From NCBI RefSeq assembly GCF_014174395.1, contig NZ_JABEQD010000004.1, positions 291,636 to 355,635 on the forward strand: a stretch of DNA of 64,000 nt. Reading direction: 5' to 3'. Of this stretch, positions 44,144-53,850 are shown piece after piece (position 1 is the stretch's first letter; each line of letters begins with the position of its first letter). The translations under genes and the position numbers were made by a program. The DNA is from Gluconacetobacter aggeris (GTDB lineage: Bacteria > Pseudomonadota > Alphaproteobacteria > Acetobacterales > Acetobacteraceae). Under the pieces are notes generated by a model that searched no databases, was not told where the DNA came from, and was given only the letters and a program-made list of their open reading frames with translations.

Positions 44144-44371
44144 TCATCCTTCTTCGGTCGTCAGTTTTTCCCGGGGCGTGGCGTTACATTTCTGTTCCTC
44201 GATGATCGTGATGATGGCCTCGCTCACGGTCTGCCAGCGTGCGGCACGGACCTCGTCGCCGGCATCGCGCGCCTGGGCGAGATGTGTGCGCGCGATCAGC
44301 AGGGCGTGGGAGCCGTGATGGTCCACCAGTTCGATCGCCTCGACCGGTATCAGCTTGTGCAGGGTCCGCAT
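44144..44371 (-). CDS. Small hypothetical protein (75 residues)
   Basis: MRTLHKLIPVEAIELVDHHG begins a soluble, helical 75-residue protein with one Cys (EEQKCNAT) and an acidic/basic tail. A perfect AGGAGG sits 6 bases before ATG 44369-44371, which makes translation very likely; the frame is open further upstream without such support. Family not recognised. Confidence 0.6.
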   Translation of the reverse strand: MRTLHKLIPVEAIELVDHHGSHALLIARTHLAQARDAGDEVRAARWQTVSEAIITIIEEQKCNATPREKLTTEEG

Positions 44372-44462
44372 GTCCGCCTCCTGTATCGGACGGATGTCGG
44401 AAGATGACGTGGCGCGTGCCGGGCCGCCCTGCAAGCGGGTATCGGGGATGTGATCGGCCTGT

Positions 44463-44490
44463 TGTCACGTTTTTTGAAAAGAGTGTGACA
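44463..44490. promoter_or_regulatory. Spaced inverted repeat between divergent genes
   Basis: TGTCAC (44463-44468) and GTGACA (44485-44490) are perfect inverted half-sites with an AT-rich 16-base spacer (a run of T then GAAAAG). They lie between the small protein gene (minus) and the SDR gene (plus) and look like a regulator site; a TTGTCA at 44462-44467 could double as a -35 box. Confidence 0.4.
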
Positions 44491-44644
44491 TTAAAAGGAA
44501 AGAATGGGTTTCGACGGATGGCCTCGCCGGTGGGTGGCGGCGGCCCTCGCGCCGCTGGGGGGGAGCTGGTATACGGGCGGGCCGTCATTCCGTGGCAGGC
44601 AGGACTGCCACGGACCGACCATCACAGCGTGAAGAGCGGCTGCC

Positions 44645-45457
44645 GTGCCCCAGGAAAATGGATTGTCCCGTCAGAAAACCGTCATCGTCAGCGGAGCGAC
44701 CGGTGGAATCGGACAGTTTCTGTGCCGCCGGCTGCGCCAGGACGGTTATCGGATCATCATCCTGTCGCGTCGCGCGGGCATGCCGCCCGATATCGAGGCC
44801 GATCTGGCCGTGTGCTGTGACCTGATGGATGCGGGCGCGATCGCGGCGGCGGGGCAGGCCATTCGTGACGCGTGCCCGGCGATCGACCTGTTCATTTCCT
44901 GTGCGGGCACGATCTCGCCCCAGCCCGCGGGCGCCCTGGATGGCGAGGATGTCCGGCGGCAGGTGGACACCAATCTGACCGGTGTGATCCTGCTGACCAA
45001 CGAGGTGCTGCCCAACATCGTGGCCGGTGGGCGGGTGCTGTTCGTCAACTCGATGGCGGGCGTGTTTCCGCTTGCGGGCAGTGCCGTCTATACCGCGTCG
45101 AAATTCGGGTTGCGCGGTTTCGCACGGGCCCTGGCGCTGGAACTCAGGCCCCGGCGCATCCGTGTCACGTCGGTGTTTCCCGGGAGCGTGGATACGGCCA
45201 TGTTCCGCGAGGAAATGGCGCAGGGCGGATCGCTGCTGAACTTCATGTCCTGGCCGCAGGCGCCTGAGCGGGCGGCGGACTGGATTCTGGGGGCGGCGCG
45301 GGGCGGGAAGGAGGAGCATTTCCCGTCGCTGATCGACAGGATCTTTCCCCCGCTGTTCTTATGCTCGCCGGTGTTCCTGCGCCTGTGCCTGCCGGTCATG
45401 ATCGTGTGGTCGCACCTGACCCGATGGTACTATCTGCGGCGGCAGGCGCGCGGCTAG
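44645..45457 (+). CDS. Short-chain dehydrogenase/reductase
   Basis: 270 residues, classical SDR: cofactor motif VSGATGGIGQFLC, CAGT (ISCAGTIS), N in QVDTNLTGVILLTN, Ser-Tyr-Lys in FVNSMAGVF and YTASKFGLRGF. A hydrophobic, membrane-facing C-terminal end (PLFLCSPVFLRLCLPVMIVW) suggests association with membranes or lipid-like substrates. The frame starts with GTG 44645; TTG 44663 behind AGGAAA is an alternative. Substrate unknown. Confidence 0.82.
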   Translation: MPQENGLSRQKTVIVSGATGGIGQFLCRRLRQDGYRIIILSRRAGMPPDIEADLAVCCDLMDAGAIAAAGQAIRDACPAIDLFISCAGTISPQPAGALDGEDVRRQVDTNLTGVILLTNEVLPNIVAGGRVLFVNSMAGVFPLAGSAVYTASKFGLRGFARALALELRPRRIRVTSVFPGSVDTAMFREEMAQGGSLLNFMSWPQAPERAADWILGAARGGKEEHFPSLIDRIFPPLFLCSPVFLRLCLPVMIVWSHLTRWYYLRRQARG

Positions 45458-45465
45458 GCGGGGCG

Positions 45466-45810
45466 TCAGTTTTCCTCGGCGGGCAGTTCCTGCACCCGCA
45501 CGGCCTTGCCGGTGCGGTCGTAATAGAAGATCGCGTTGCCGCGCCGTTCGGCATAGCCGTCCGGCGTGCCCTGCGGTGTCCAGAACAGCAGGCGGTTGGC
45601 GTCGGACTGTTCGACTACCCTGTCGCCGGCGGGGCGAAAATGGAACTGGCTGAAATCCTTGTGCGCGCTGGGTACCGGCGGGCGGGTGGCCAACTGGTGC
45701 ATCGACGGAGCCTTGGCCTCGTCATCTTCCTGCGCCAGTGCCAGCGCCGGCGCGCCCGTGGCGGCGAGGCAGAGGGATACCGCCAGAATACGCAGTGTTC
45801 TGTCCTGCAC
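45466..45810 (-). CDS. Hypothetical exported protein
   Basis: 114 residues with a signal peptide (RILAVSLCLAATGAPALALA, Q follows). The mature part ends with NAIFYYDRTGKAVRVQELP, a pattern common in small periplasmic proteins but not of an assigned family. The GTG start (45808-45810) is preceded by AAGGAGG 8 bases upstream. It is followed tail to tail by the SDR gene, 8 bases away. Confidence 0.65.
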   Translation of the reverse strand: MQDRTLRILAVSLCLAATGAPALALAQEDDEAKAPSMHQLATRPPVPSAHKDFSQFHFRPAGDRVVEQSDANRLLFWTPQGTPDGYAERRGNAIFYYDRTGKAVRVQELPAEEN

Positions 45811-45825
45811 GACCGTATCCTCCTT

Positions 45826-45855
45826 CGTCCTGTGGTCCGGCGTCCTGTGGTCCGG
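45826..45855. repeat. Perfect 15-bp tandem duplication
   Basis: CGTCCTGTGGTCCGG occurs twice head to tail (45826-45840 and 45841-45855), just upstream of the minus-strand gene at 45810 and its Shine-Dalgarno sequence. It may alter the 5' leader of that gene or simply be a replication slip. Confidence 0.85.
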
Positions 45856-45914
45856 TCGGCGGGAACATCCTCCGTTTTTCTCTCGGGCGCAACCGGCCGT
45901 GTTGCCGGGCAGTG

Positions 45915-47789
45915 TTACTGGAAAGGCAGGTAGCGGAAATCGAAGAAGATCTGGCTGACGCTGGTGGAGGGGGCGCCGCCGATGCCTTTCCAGGTCTGCA
46001 GGCGCGAATAGGCGAGCTGGGTTCCGACCTCGACCGTGCCATACCGGCCCTGGAGGAAGCGCCACCAGGCGCCGAGGGTGAATTCCTGCACCGAGCGGAT
46101 GCTGGCCGTGCAGGCCAACGGCGACATCTCCACCTCGCATCCCGCGTTGGAGGACATGGGGTTGCCGTAACCGTAGGCCGAGCCGCCGGAGGAGAAATAG
46201 CTCCGGCCGGAACGCTGCATGCCGTAATAGCCATAGACGTCGATCCGCGGGTCCGGATGGGCGACGATGCCTGCCGTTGCCTGCGCATCGGGCAGGGGTT
46301 TCGGCTTGCCCTGGGCATTCAGCGTGACGTCCGGCAGCAGGACCGACCCGTAGCGGCCGACCCCGACTCCCGCGAGCCCGGACAGGTGGATTTCGACCCT
46401 GTGGGGGATGACCGGCAGCACCGCCGACGCGCCGCCGCCGCCGGCGATGGCTGTGTTGTTGTGGCCCGTGCCGTTCGCGAAGACGCGATCATGGGGGAAG
46501 CGGACGATTCCTTCGGCCTCGTAATGGCCCCAGGCCGGGTCCCACGCGACCTTGCTGATGACGTCGGGCGCGATTTCGTCGGAATAATTGGTGGTGAATT
46601 CGGTCAGGCCGGTGCCGTTGGCACCGATGGTGGCCGTGCCGCCATTGGGCAGCGCGACCGTGCCGTTATCATTGTCGAAGCCCGTGGTGTCGTAGATCGT
46701 CGCGGGATTTTCGATCGACAGGCCGAGCCACAGCCGGTGGTGCAGCATGTCGTGGACGAAGCGGGCCTGCCATTGCCGGGTCCAGGTCTGGCCGGCCAGC
46801 ATGGAGGATTCGATGGTCTCGGGCAGGCTTTCCTGCCGGGCGACGATGCCGACGCGGCCGGGAGTCAGCAGGCTCCAGGCCTGACCGACCAGCAGGTGAT
46901 TGCCATCCTGCGTGTCGTCATAGCTCAGATAGGCCTGGCGCAGGCGTGGCACGTAGGCATTGCTTTCGTACGGGTTGGTCGTTTCCGCGCCGGCGCCGAA
47001 ATCGGTTTCGACGAAGCCGGAGACGGTGGTGTGGGAATCGATATTGGCGCGGGCCATGAGCGAGAAGCGGCTGTAGCGCGGACTGCCTTCGAAGCTGTTC
47101 TCGTGATAGTTGGCGCTGCGGGGGAATGGCATGGCCGTCCAGTAATTGAACGTGCCCGATGCGATATGGCGATTTTCCAGAACGGCCGAAGTGTCGAAGA
47201 AGCCGCCGAGGATGACCGTGACCGGCCCGACATGGAACACGCCGTGGTCGCCCAGCGCACCGGCGGCCTGCGCGCCGGCGGTCTCGCGCGGGTGGGGGCC
47301 GACATTATTGTCGGCGATGCGGTTGACCATGTCTTCGTCGCGGTGGCGGACCACGGCGGCGTAGGTTGGCGTGTCTTCGCCGATCGTGGGCGCGGGGACT
47401 TCGCCGGGATAGAGAGGGGGATGGCTTGCCGGGCCGGGGGCGGGCTTTCCGGTCGTGCGGGCCAGTTGACGTGACTCCGCCGCGCCGTGCCCGGACGAGG
47501 GATGGTCGCGCGTGACTGATTCGGTCGCGGTGGCCGTGTGGGCCAGGTGCAGATGGGCCCGATGCTGCGCCAGTTCGCGGCGCATCGCCATCAGGTCCCT
47601 CTGCAGTTCGAGCTGCTGCTCCTGGATGCGGGAGATCTGGTTTTCCATCGCCTCGATCGCTTCGGCTTCCTCCGGCCCCTGGCCCTGGGCATGGGCGGCG
47701 GCCGGTACGAGTGTGGAGCAGCAGAGCAGGAACAGCGGGAAAGGCCGCTTTATGCGCAGGGAGGGCAATGGCATTCGGGACAGTCGCAT
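45915..47789 (-). CDS. Outer-membrane porin-like beta-barrel protein (DcaP-like)
   Basis: 624 residues. A signal peptide (FPLFLLCCSTLVPAAAHA) is followed by a coiled coil (AEAIEAMENQISRIQEQQLE, then LQRDLMAMRRELAQHRA), a His/Pro-rich linker, and a barrel with many alternating strands, ending in Phe-x-aromatic style DFRYLPFQ. The coiled coil before the barrel resembles DcaP-type trimeric porins that pass dicarboxylates or aromatics. The upstream region (47790-47935) is strongly AT-rich. Confidence 0.75.
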   Translation of the reverse strand: MRLSRMPLPSLRIKRPFPLFLLCCSTLVPAAAHAQGQGPEEAEAIEAMENQISRIQEQQLELQRDLMAMRRELAQHRAHLHLAHTATATESVTRDHPSSGHGAAESRQLARTTGKPAPGPASHPPLYPGEVPAPTIGEDTPTYAAVVRHRDEDMVNRIADNNVGPHPRETAGAQAAGALGDHGVFHVGPVTVILGGFFDTSAVLENRHIASGTFNYWTAMPFPRSANYHENSFEGSPRYSRFSLMARANIDSHTTVSGFVETDFGAGAETTNPYESNAYVPRLRQAYLSYDDTQDGNHLLVGQAWSLLTPGRVGIVARQESLPETIESSMLAGQTWTRQWQARFVHDMLHHRLWLGLSIENPATIYDTTGFDNDNGTVALPNGGTATIGANGTGLTEFTTNYSDEIAPDVISKVAWDPAWGHYEAEGIVRFPHDRVFANGTGHNNTAIAGGGGASAVLPVIPHRVEIHLSGLAGVGVGRYGSVLLPDVTLNAQGKPKPLPDAQATAGIVAHPDPRIDVYGYYGMQRSGRSYFSSGGSAYGYGNPMSSNAGCEVEMSPLACTASIRSVQEFTLGAWWRFLQGRYGTVEVGTQLAYSRLQTWKGIGGAPSTSVSQIFFDFRYLPFQ

Positions 47790-47799
47790 GAAGGCTGAT

Positions 47800-47935
47800 G
47801 AAGTTTCTGGAATTATGTCAAAGCATTTCTTGGAAAAGGTAAATAATAATTTCTTTTAGTTTTGCTTCATTATGAAATATACTGAATAAATTCTATTCAA
47901 TTTTAGAATTAATTGATGCCAGATGCCCGTTCCAG
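47800..47935 (-). promoter_or_regulatory. AT-rich upstream region of the porin gene
   Basis: This stretch is far more AT-rich than the rest of the window, with long A/T runs and the near-palindromic GAATAGAATTTATTC on the minus strand. A TTGACA occurs near 47815-47820 but without a good -10 at 17 bases. It probably holds the porin promoter and leader; exact elements cannot be fixed. Confidence 0.35.
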
Positions 47936-48053
47936 CGCGGCCGGTGGCCTGCATCGGAGGCTCAAAGCCTGTCTGGAAATGCGGGCTGGACCGTATGCCG
48001 CCGGGGCCGATATGTCGCGCATGGAAAGACAGGCGGGGAAGGAGCCCGAAACG

Positions 48054-48455
48054 ATGGCGAAGCTGATCCATTCCATGATCCGGGTGCGGGACGAGGCGGC
48101 GTCGCTGGCCTTCTACGAGCGGGCCTTCGGCCTGACCGTGGCCGACCGGCTGGTGTTCGACGGTTTCACCCTGATTTACCTGTCCAACGCAGAACAGGAC
48201 TTCGAGCTGGAACTGACGGTCAATCACGATCGCGACCGGCCCTATGAGCTGGGGGACGGGTATGGGCATCTGGCGGTGTCGGTCGAGGATGTCGATGCCG
48301 AGCATGCCCGTTTCGTCAGCGAGGGGCTGTCGCCGCTGCCGGTGAAGCAACTGGCGCTGGGGGATCGGGTGGTCGGCCGCTTCTTCTTCGTCGTCGATCC
48401 GGACGGATACAGGATCGAGGTGTTGCAGCGCGGCGCGCCCGGTCGTTTCCTTTGA
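48054..48455 (+). CDS. VOC-family protein, lactoylglutathione lyase-like
   Basis: 133 residues with the glyoxalase fold and putative metal residues: His in LIHSMIRVRDEAASLAFYER, Glu in FELELTVNH, His in GYGHLAVSV, Glu in GYRIEVLQR. It is more divergent from GloA than the protein at 540. ATG 48054 follows GGAG at a 9-base distance; upstream frame to 47913 is unlike any family. Could act on methylglyoxal or another thiol adduct. Confidence 0.82.
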   Translation: MAKLIHSMIRVRDEAASLAFYERAFGLTVADRLVFDGFTLIYLSNAEQDFELELTVNHDRDRPYELGDGYGHLAVSVEDVDAEHARFVSEGLSPLPVKQLALGDRVVGRFFFVVDPDGYRIEVLQRGAPGRFL

Positions 48456-48487
48456 TATAAGCGGGGCGCGTGGCCTATAAGGCGCGC

Positions 48488-49312
48488 ATGATGATCCCCT
48501 TCAGCAAGATGCACGGTCTGGGCAACGATTTCGTCGTGGTGGACGAGCGCGTGGAGCGCCATGGGCTGACGCCTGCGCGCATTGCCGCCCTGGCCGACCG
48601 CCATCGCGGGATCGGGTGCGACCAGTTCGTGGTGCTGCGCCCGGCCTGCCGCGATGGGGCGGATGTTTTCGTGCGCTTTTTCAATGCCGATGGCAGCGAA
48701 TCCGGCGCCTGCGGCAACGCGTCGCGCTGCGTGGCCGACCTGCTGTGGCGCGGAGACGGGCGCCGGGAGAGCGTGTTGCAGACCCGGGCCGGGCTGCTGC
48801 CGGCCCGGGTGGGTGAGACCGGGCTGGTGACGGTCGATATGGGCGCGCCGGCGCTGGAGTGGCGCGACGTGCCGCTGGCGGAGCCGGTCGATACGCTGCA
48901 TCTGCCGCTGGCGGGCGACCCGGCGGCGGCCTCGATGGGCAATCCGCATGCCACCTTCTTCCTGGACGATAGTCTGGACCTCGACCCGCTCGTGGCCGGG
49001 CCGCTGCTGGAGCATGATCCGCTGTTTCCCGAACGGGCCAATATCGGCTTTGCGCAGATCATCTCACGCGAGGCCATGCGGCTGCGCGTGTGGGAACGGG
49101 GCAGCGGGCTGACCCTGGCCTGCGGGTCGGGTGCCTGTGCGGCGGTGGTGAATGCCGTGCGGCGCGGGCTGGTGGAACGCACCTGCCGGGTCGAGATGGA
49201 TGGCGGTGCCTTGTCGATCACCTGGCGGGAAGCGGACGGGCACGTGCTGATGACGGGGCCGGCGACCTCCAGTTTTGTCGGGACCTTCGACCCCGAGGCC
49301 TATCCGTCATGA
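48488..49312 (+). CDS. dapF: Diaminopimelate epimerase
   Basis: 274 residues. [13 protein letters not shown] at the start, first catalytic Cys in [10 protein letters not shown], second in [12 protein letters not shown]. It interconverts LL- and meso-diaminopimelate for lysine and peptidoglycan synthesis. The frame opens at GTG 48470 but ATG 48488 (with AAGG upstream) gives the family start (M)MIPFSKMHG. Its stop overlaps the next start (ATGA). Confidence 0.94.
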   Translation: MMIPFSKMHGLGNDFVVVDERVERHGLTPARIAALADRHRGIGCDQFVVLRPACRDGADVFVRFFNADGSESGACGNASRCVADLLWRGDGRRESVLQTRAGLLPARVGETGLVTVDMGAPALEWRDVPLAEPVDTLHLPLAGDPAAASMGNPHATFFLDDSLDLDPLVAGPLLEHDPLFPERANIGFAQIISREAMRLRVWERGSGLTLACGSGACAAVVNAVRRGLVERTCRVEMDGGALSITWREADGHVLMTGPATSSFVGTFDPEAYPS

Positions 49313-50556
49313 GCAGGCCGCCCGAGATCCTGACCTTCGGCTGCCGGCTGAACACCTATGAGAGCGAGGTGATGCGCGGCCATGCGGCGGGGCTGGACGA
49401 TGTGATCATCGTCAATACCTGTGCCGTGACCGCCGAGGCCGAGCGCCAGGCGCGGCAGGCGATCCGCCGGGCGCATCGGGACCGGCCGGACGCGCGCATC
49501 GTCGTGACCGGCTGCGCGGCGCAGATCGACCCCGGCCGTTGGGAGGCGCTGCCCGGCGTGGCCCGCGTGCTGGGCAATCGCGAGAAGCTGGACGCCGCGA
49601 GCTGGACCCCGGCGGCGCTGGGGGAAGGGCGCGCGGTATCGGACATCATGGCGGCGACCGAAACGGTGCCGCATCTGGTGACGGAGTTTGCCGGCCGGAC
49701 CCGCGCCTTCGTCGAGGTGCAGCAGGGGTGCGACCATCGCTGCACCTTCTGCATCATTCCGTTCGGGCGGGGGCCGTCGCGCTCGGTGCCGGTGGGCGCG
49801 GTGGTGGAGCAGGTGCGCGCGCTGGTGGCTTCCGGCTATCGCGAGGTGGTGCTGACGGGGGTGGATATCACCTCGTGGGGGGGCGACCTGCCGGGGCAGC
49901 CGAAACTTGGGCAGCTTTGCCGCCGGTTGCTGGTGCTGGTGCCGGAGCTGGAGCGGCTGCGCCTGTCTTCGGTCGATCCGGTGGAGATCGACGAGGATCT
50001 GTGGCGCCTGCTGGAAGGCGAGCGGCGCTTCATGCCCTATCTGCACCTGTCGCTGCAGGCGGGATCGGACATGGTGTTGAAGCGGATGAAGCGGCGGCAT
50101 CTGGTGGCCGATGTGGCTGGGGTGATCGCGCGGGCGCGGGCCTGCCGGCCGGATCTGGGCATCGGCGCGGATGTGATCGCGGGCTTTCCGACCGAAAGCG
50201 ATGCATTGTTCGACGAAACGCTGGAGTTCGTGCGGGAGCAGGGCCTGCCGTACCTGCATGTGTTTCCCTATAGCGAGCGGCCGGGGACGCCGGCGGCAAG
50301 GATGCCCGCCGTGCCGGTGGCGACCCGGCGCGAGCGCGCGGCACGGCTGCGCGCGGCGGGGCAGGAGGCGGCGCGGGCCTATCACACCGGGCTGTTGGGG
50401 CGGACGCTGAACGTGCTGCTGGAGACCGCGACCAGCGGGCATTCCGAGGAATTCGCACCCGTACGTCTGGCGGCGGGCGAGGCCGAAGCGGGGCGCATCG
50501 TGGCCGTGCGGCCCACGGCGGTTGACGAAAACGGTCTGGTGGCGGAAATCCTCTGA
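49309..50556 (+). CDS. mtaB: tRNA t6A37 methylthiotransferase MtaB
   Basis: 415 residues. The N-terminal UPF0004 domain has [29 protein letters not shown] and VTGCAAQ; the radical SAM domain has [38 protein letters not shown] and DVIAGFPTE are typical. It methylthiolates t6A37 of tRNAs decoding ANN codons. It is coupled to dapF by 4 bases and followed by ftsY after 1 base. Confidence 0.94.
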   Translation: MSRPPEILTFGCRLNTYESEVMRGHAAGLDDVIIVNTCAVTAEAERQARQAIRRAHRDRPDARIVVTGCAAQIDPGRWEALPGVARVLGNREKLDAASWTPAALGEGRAVSDIMAATETVPHLVTEFAGRTRAFVEVQQGCDHRCTFCIIPFGRGPSRSVPVGAVVEQVRALVASGYREVVLTGVDITSWGGDLPGQPKLGQLCRRLLVLVPELERLRLSSVDPVEIDEDLWRLLEGERRFMPYLHLSLQAGSDMVLKRMKRRHLVADVAGVIARARACRPDLGIGADVIAGFPTESDALFDETLEFVREQGLPYLHVFPYSERPGTPAARMPAVPVATRRERAARLRAAGQEAARAYHTGLLGRTLNVLLETATSGHSEEFAPVRLAAGEAEAGRIVAVRPTAVDENGLVAEIL

Positions 50557-50557
50557 C

Positions 50558-51535
50558 ATGGCACTTGGCTTCTTTTCCCGCCTGAAGGCGGGCCTTTCCC
50601 GATCGACCCAGAAACTGGGTGGCGGGATCGCCGCGGTCTTTACCCGCCGCAAGCTGGACGACGCCGCGCTGGAGGAACTGGAAGATCTGCTGATTGCGGC
50701 CGATCTCGGCCCCAATGTCGCGGCACGGGTGATCGAATCCTTCCGCAGTTCGCGTTTCGGCACCGAGGTGACGGACGAGGAGATCCGCAATGCCCTGGCG
50801 ACGGAGATCGCCCAGGTGCTGGAGCCGGTGGCGGTGCCGTTCGTGCCCGACCCGACCCTGAAGCCGCATGTGGTGCTGGTGGTCGGCGTGAACGGCAACG
50901 GCAAGACCACGACCATCGGCAAGATGGCGCGCTTCTATGGCGAACAGGGGCTGAAGGTGATGATGGTGGCGGGGGATACGTTCCGCGCCGCCGCCGTCGA
51001 GCAGCTTCAGGTCTGGGGCCAGCGGGTCGGTGCGCCGGTGATTTCCGGCCCGCCCAATGCCGATGCCGCCGGGCTGGCGTTCGATGCGCTGAAGCGCGCG
51101 CGGGCCGAAGGGGCGGACCTGCTGCTGATCGATACCGCCGGCCGCCTGCACAACAAGGGCGCGCTGATGGAGGAACTGGCCAAGATCATCCGCGTGATGC
51201 GCAAGTTCGACGAAACCGCGCCGCATTCGGTGCTGCTGGTGCTGGACGCGACGACCGGCCAGAACGCGATCGAGCAGGTGCGGGTGTTCAAGGAACTGGT
51301 GAATGTCACCGGGCTGATCGTGACCAAGCTGGACGGCTCGGCGCGCGGCGGCATCGTGGTGGCGCTGGCCGATACGTTCGGCCTGCCGGTGCATGCGGTG
51401 GGTGTGGGCGAGCAGGCCGAGGATCTGCGGCCGTTCTCGGCCGAAGCCTTTGCCAACGGGCTGGTCGGGCCGTCGATCAAGCTGTCCTCGCCGGAAGGCG
51501 GAGAGAAGAAGGATGGCGAGGGCGACCCGGCCTGA
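50558..51535 (+). CDS. ftsY: Signal recognition particle receptor FtsY
   Basis: 325 residues, the NG core with a short N-terminal basic part and no acidic A-domain, as usual in alphaproteobacteria. GTPase motifs GVNGNGKTTTIGKMA, DTFRAAAVEQLQ, LLIDTAGRL, TKLDGSARGG. It docks SRP-ribosome complexes to the translocon at the membrane. ATG 50558 is one base after the mtaB stop. Confidence 0.95.
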   Translation: MALGFFSRLKAGLSRSTQKLGGGIAAVFTRRKLDDAALEELEDLLIAADLGPNVAARVIESFRSSRFGTEVTDEEIRNALATEIAQVLEPVAVPFVPDPTLKPHVVLVVGVNGNGKTTTIGKMARFYGEQGLKVMMVAGDTFRAAAVEQLQVWGQRVGAPVISGPPNADAAGLAFDALKRARAEGADLLLIDTAGRLHNKGALMEELAKIIRVMRKFDETAPHSVLLVLDATTGQNAIEQVRVFKELVNVTGLIVTKLDGSARGGIVVALADTFGLPVHAVGVGEQAEDLRPFSAEAFANGLVGPSIKLSSPEGGEKKDGEGDPA

Positions 51536-51556
51536 GGCCGGGCCGCCGCCCCATGA

Positions 51557-52780
51557 TCAGAGCGGGAGAATCCGCTCGGACAGTTCGCTGAGCGCCTGGA
51601 TGCCGGGAAGGGTCTTGCCCTCAAGCCATTCCAGGAACGCGCCGCCGGCGGTCGAGGTGTAGGACATCTCGTCCGCCACGCCGGCATGGCGCAGGGCCGA
51701 GACCGTGTCGCCGCCACCGGCCACGCTGGTCAGTTGGCCAGCCTGGGTGCGCCGCGCCACTTCGGCCGCGACCAGGTTGGTGGCGGTGTCGAACGGGTGC
51801 AGTTCGAACGCGCCCAGCGGGCCGTTCCACACCAGCGTCTTCAGCCCGACGATCTTTTCCGTCAGCAGGCGCACCGTCTCCGGCCCCGCATCCAGGATCA
51901 TCGCGTCGGCGGGGATTGCGTCCACCGGCACCGTCTTCGTCGGCGGGTCGGCACGGAATTCCGTGGCCGTCACCGCGTCGACGGGCAGGATGATCTCGCA
52001 GCCCTGGCTGGCGGCCTTTGCCATGATGGCGCGGGCCGTGTCGTGCATGTCGGCTTCCTGCAGCGACTTGCCGACGGCGACGCCCTTGGCGGCCAGGAAG
52101 GTGTTGGCCATCGCGCCGCCGATGATCAGCACGTCCACCCGGTCCAGCAGGTTGCCGATCAGGTCCAGCTTGGTCGAGATCTTGGCGCCGCCGACGATCG
52201 CGCCGACCGGACGGACCGGGTTTTCCAGCGCGACGTTCAGGGCGTTCAGCTCCGCTTCCATCAGCCGGCCGGCGAAGGAGGGCAGGAAGCGGGCCACGCC
52301 TTCGGTCGAGGCGTGGGCGCGATGGGCGGCCGAGAAGGCGTCATTGACGTAATCGTCGGCCAGCGCGGCCAGGGCCTTCGACAGGTCGGGGTCGTTCTTT
52401 TCCTCGCCCGCGTGGAAGCGCGTGTTCTCCAGCACCAGCACGTCGCCGTCCTGCAGGCTGGCGACGGCCTGTTCGGCCACCGGGCCGATGCAGTCCTCGG
52501 CGAAGCGCACCGGCCGGCCCAGGGTTTTGCCCAGGGCGGCCGCGATCGGTTCCAGCGACATGGCCGGCACGCGCTGGCCCTTGGGACGGTCGAAATGGCT
52601 GACCACGATCACCCGCGCGCCCTTGTCCGCGAGTTCGCGGATGGTGGGCGCCAGGCGTTCGAGGCGGGTCAGGTCGGTGATCTGTCCGTCCCGCACGGGG
52701 ACGTTCAGATCCGCGCGCAGGAGCACCTTGCGCCCTTTGGGCTGCAAGGCGTCCAGCGTCTTGAAGGACAGGGCGGCCAT
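51557..52780 (-). CDS. pgk: Phosphoglycerate kinase
   Basis: 407 residues, complete [38 protein letters not shown]-like [30 protein letters not shown], and [16 protein letters not shown]. It makes ATP from 1,3-bisphosphoglycerate. ATG 52778-52780 overlaps the gap stop by one base (ATGA), so translation is coupled. Confidence 0.96.
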   Translation of the reverse strand: MAALSFKTLDALQPKGRKVLLRADLNVPVRDGQITDLTRLERLAPTIRELADKGARVIVVSHFDRPKGQRVPAMSLEPIAAALGKTLGRPVRFAEDCIGPVAEQAVASLQDGDVLVLENTRFHAGEEKNDPDLSKALAALADDYVNDAFSAAHRAHASTEGVARFLPSFAGRLMEAELNALNVALENPVRPVGAIVGGAKISTKLDLIGNLLDRVDVLIIGGAMANTFLAAKGVAVGKSLQEADMHDTARAIMAKAASQGCEIILPVDAVTATEFRADPPTKTVPVDAIPADAMILDAGPETVRLLTEKIVGLKTLVWNGPLGAFELHPFDTATNLVAAEVARRTQAGQLTSVAGGGDTVSALRHAGVADEMSYTSTAGGAFLEWLEGKTLPGIQALSELSERILPL

Positions 52781-53802
52781 CAGAGCGCGCCGAAGACCGC
52801 GGCCGTGTCGGACATGCGGTTCGAGAAGCCCCACTCATTGTCGTACCAGCTGCAGATCCGCACCAGCTTGCCGCCGTCGATCAGCGCGGTTTCGGTCGCG
52901 TCGAAGGTCGAGGAGGCGCTGGAGTGGTTGAAGTCGGAGCTGACCAGCGGCGCGGTATTGTAGGCCAGGATGCCCTTCAGCGGGCCTTCGGACGCCGCCT
53001 TCAGCATCGCCTCGTTCACCGCCTCGACCGAGGCGGGGATGCGCGTCGGCACGAAATCGAGCGACACCAGCGAGACGTTGGGCGTGGGCACGCGGATGGC
53101 GGTACCGTCCAGCTTGCCCTTGAGGTGCGGCAGCACCAGGCCGACCGCGCGGGCGGCGCCGGTCGAGGTCGGGATGATGTTCATCGCCGCCGCGCGGGCG
53201 CGGCGCGGGTCGCTGTGCAGCGTGTCCACCGTGCGCTGGTCGCCGGTGTATGAATGGATGGTGACCATGTAGCCGCGTTCGATGCCGAACGCCTCGTCCA
53301 GCACCTTGGCGACCGGCGCCAGGCAGTTGGTGGTGCAGGAGGCGTTGGAGATCACGGTCATGTCGCTGGTCAGCGTGTCCTGGTTCACGCCGTAGACGAT
53401 GGTGGCATCCACATGGCTGGCGGGGGCGGAGATGATGACCTTGCGCGCGCCGGCCTCGATCAGGTGGGCGGCCTTTTCCTTGTTGGTGAAGCGGCCGGTG
53501 CATTCCATCGCCACGTCCACGCCTTCGAAGGGCACCTTGGTCGGGTTGGCTTCGGCCGAGACGGCGATGGGCGCGTAGGTGCGGCCGTTGGCCGTGATGA
53601 TGATAGTGTTGCCTTCGACGCGGACTTCGCCGGGGAAGCGGCCGTGAATGCTGTCATAGGTCAGCAGGTGGGCGTTGTCGGCCACGCTGCCCAGATCGTT
53701 GATCGCCACCGGCACGACGTCGGTGCGTCCGCTTTCGATGATGCCGCGCAGGACGAGGCGACCGATGCGCCCGAAGCCATTGATTGCGACTTTGACAGCC
53801 AT
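52780..53802 (-). CDS. gap: Glyceraldehyde-3-phosphate dehydrogenase, type I
   Basis: 340 residues. [16 protein letters not shown] at the NAD site, catalytic Cys in [17 protein letters not shown], and the C-terminal [13 protein letters not shown]. It follows the transketolase-like gene by 48 bases and is coupled to pgk. A GGGAGAGA element precedes the ATG. Confidence 0.97.
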   Translation of the reverse strand: MAVKVAINGFGRIGRLVLRGIIESGRTDVVPVAINDLGSVADNAHLLTYDSIHGRFPGEVRVEGNTIIITANGRTYAPIAVSAEANPTKVPFEGVDVAMECTGRFTNKEKAAHLIEAGARKVIISAPASHVDATIVYGVNQDTLTSDMTVISNASCTTNCLAPVAKVLDEAFGIERGYMVTIHSYTGDQRTVDTLHSDPRRARAAAMNIIPTSTGAARAVGLVLPHLKGKLDGTAIRVPTPNVSLVSLDFVPTRIPASVEAVNEAMLKAASEGPLKGILAYNTAPLVSSDFNHSSASSTFDATETALIDGGKLVRICSWYDNEWGFSNRMSDTAAVFGAL

Positions 53803-53850
53803 TCTATTTCTCTCCCGAATATCAGCCTCCGGCCGAAAGATCGGCCCAGG

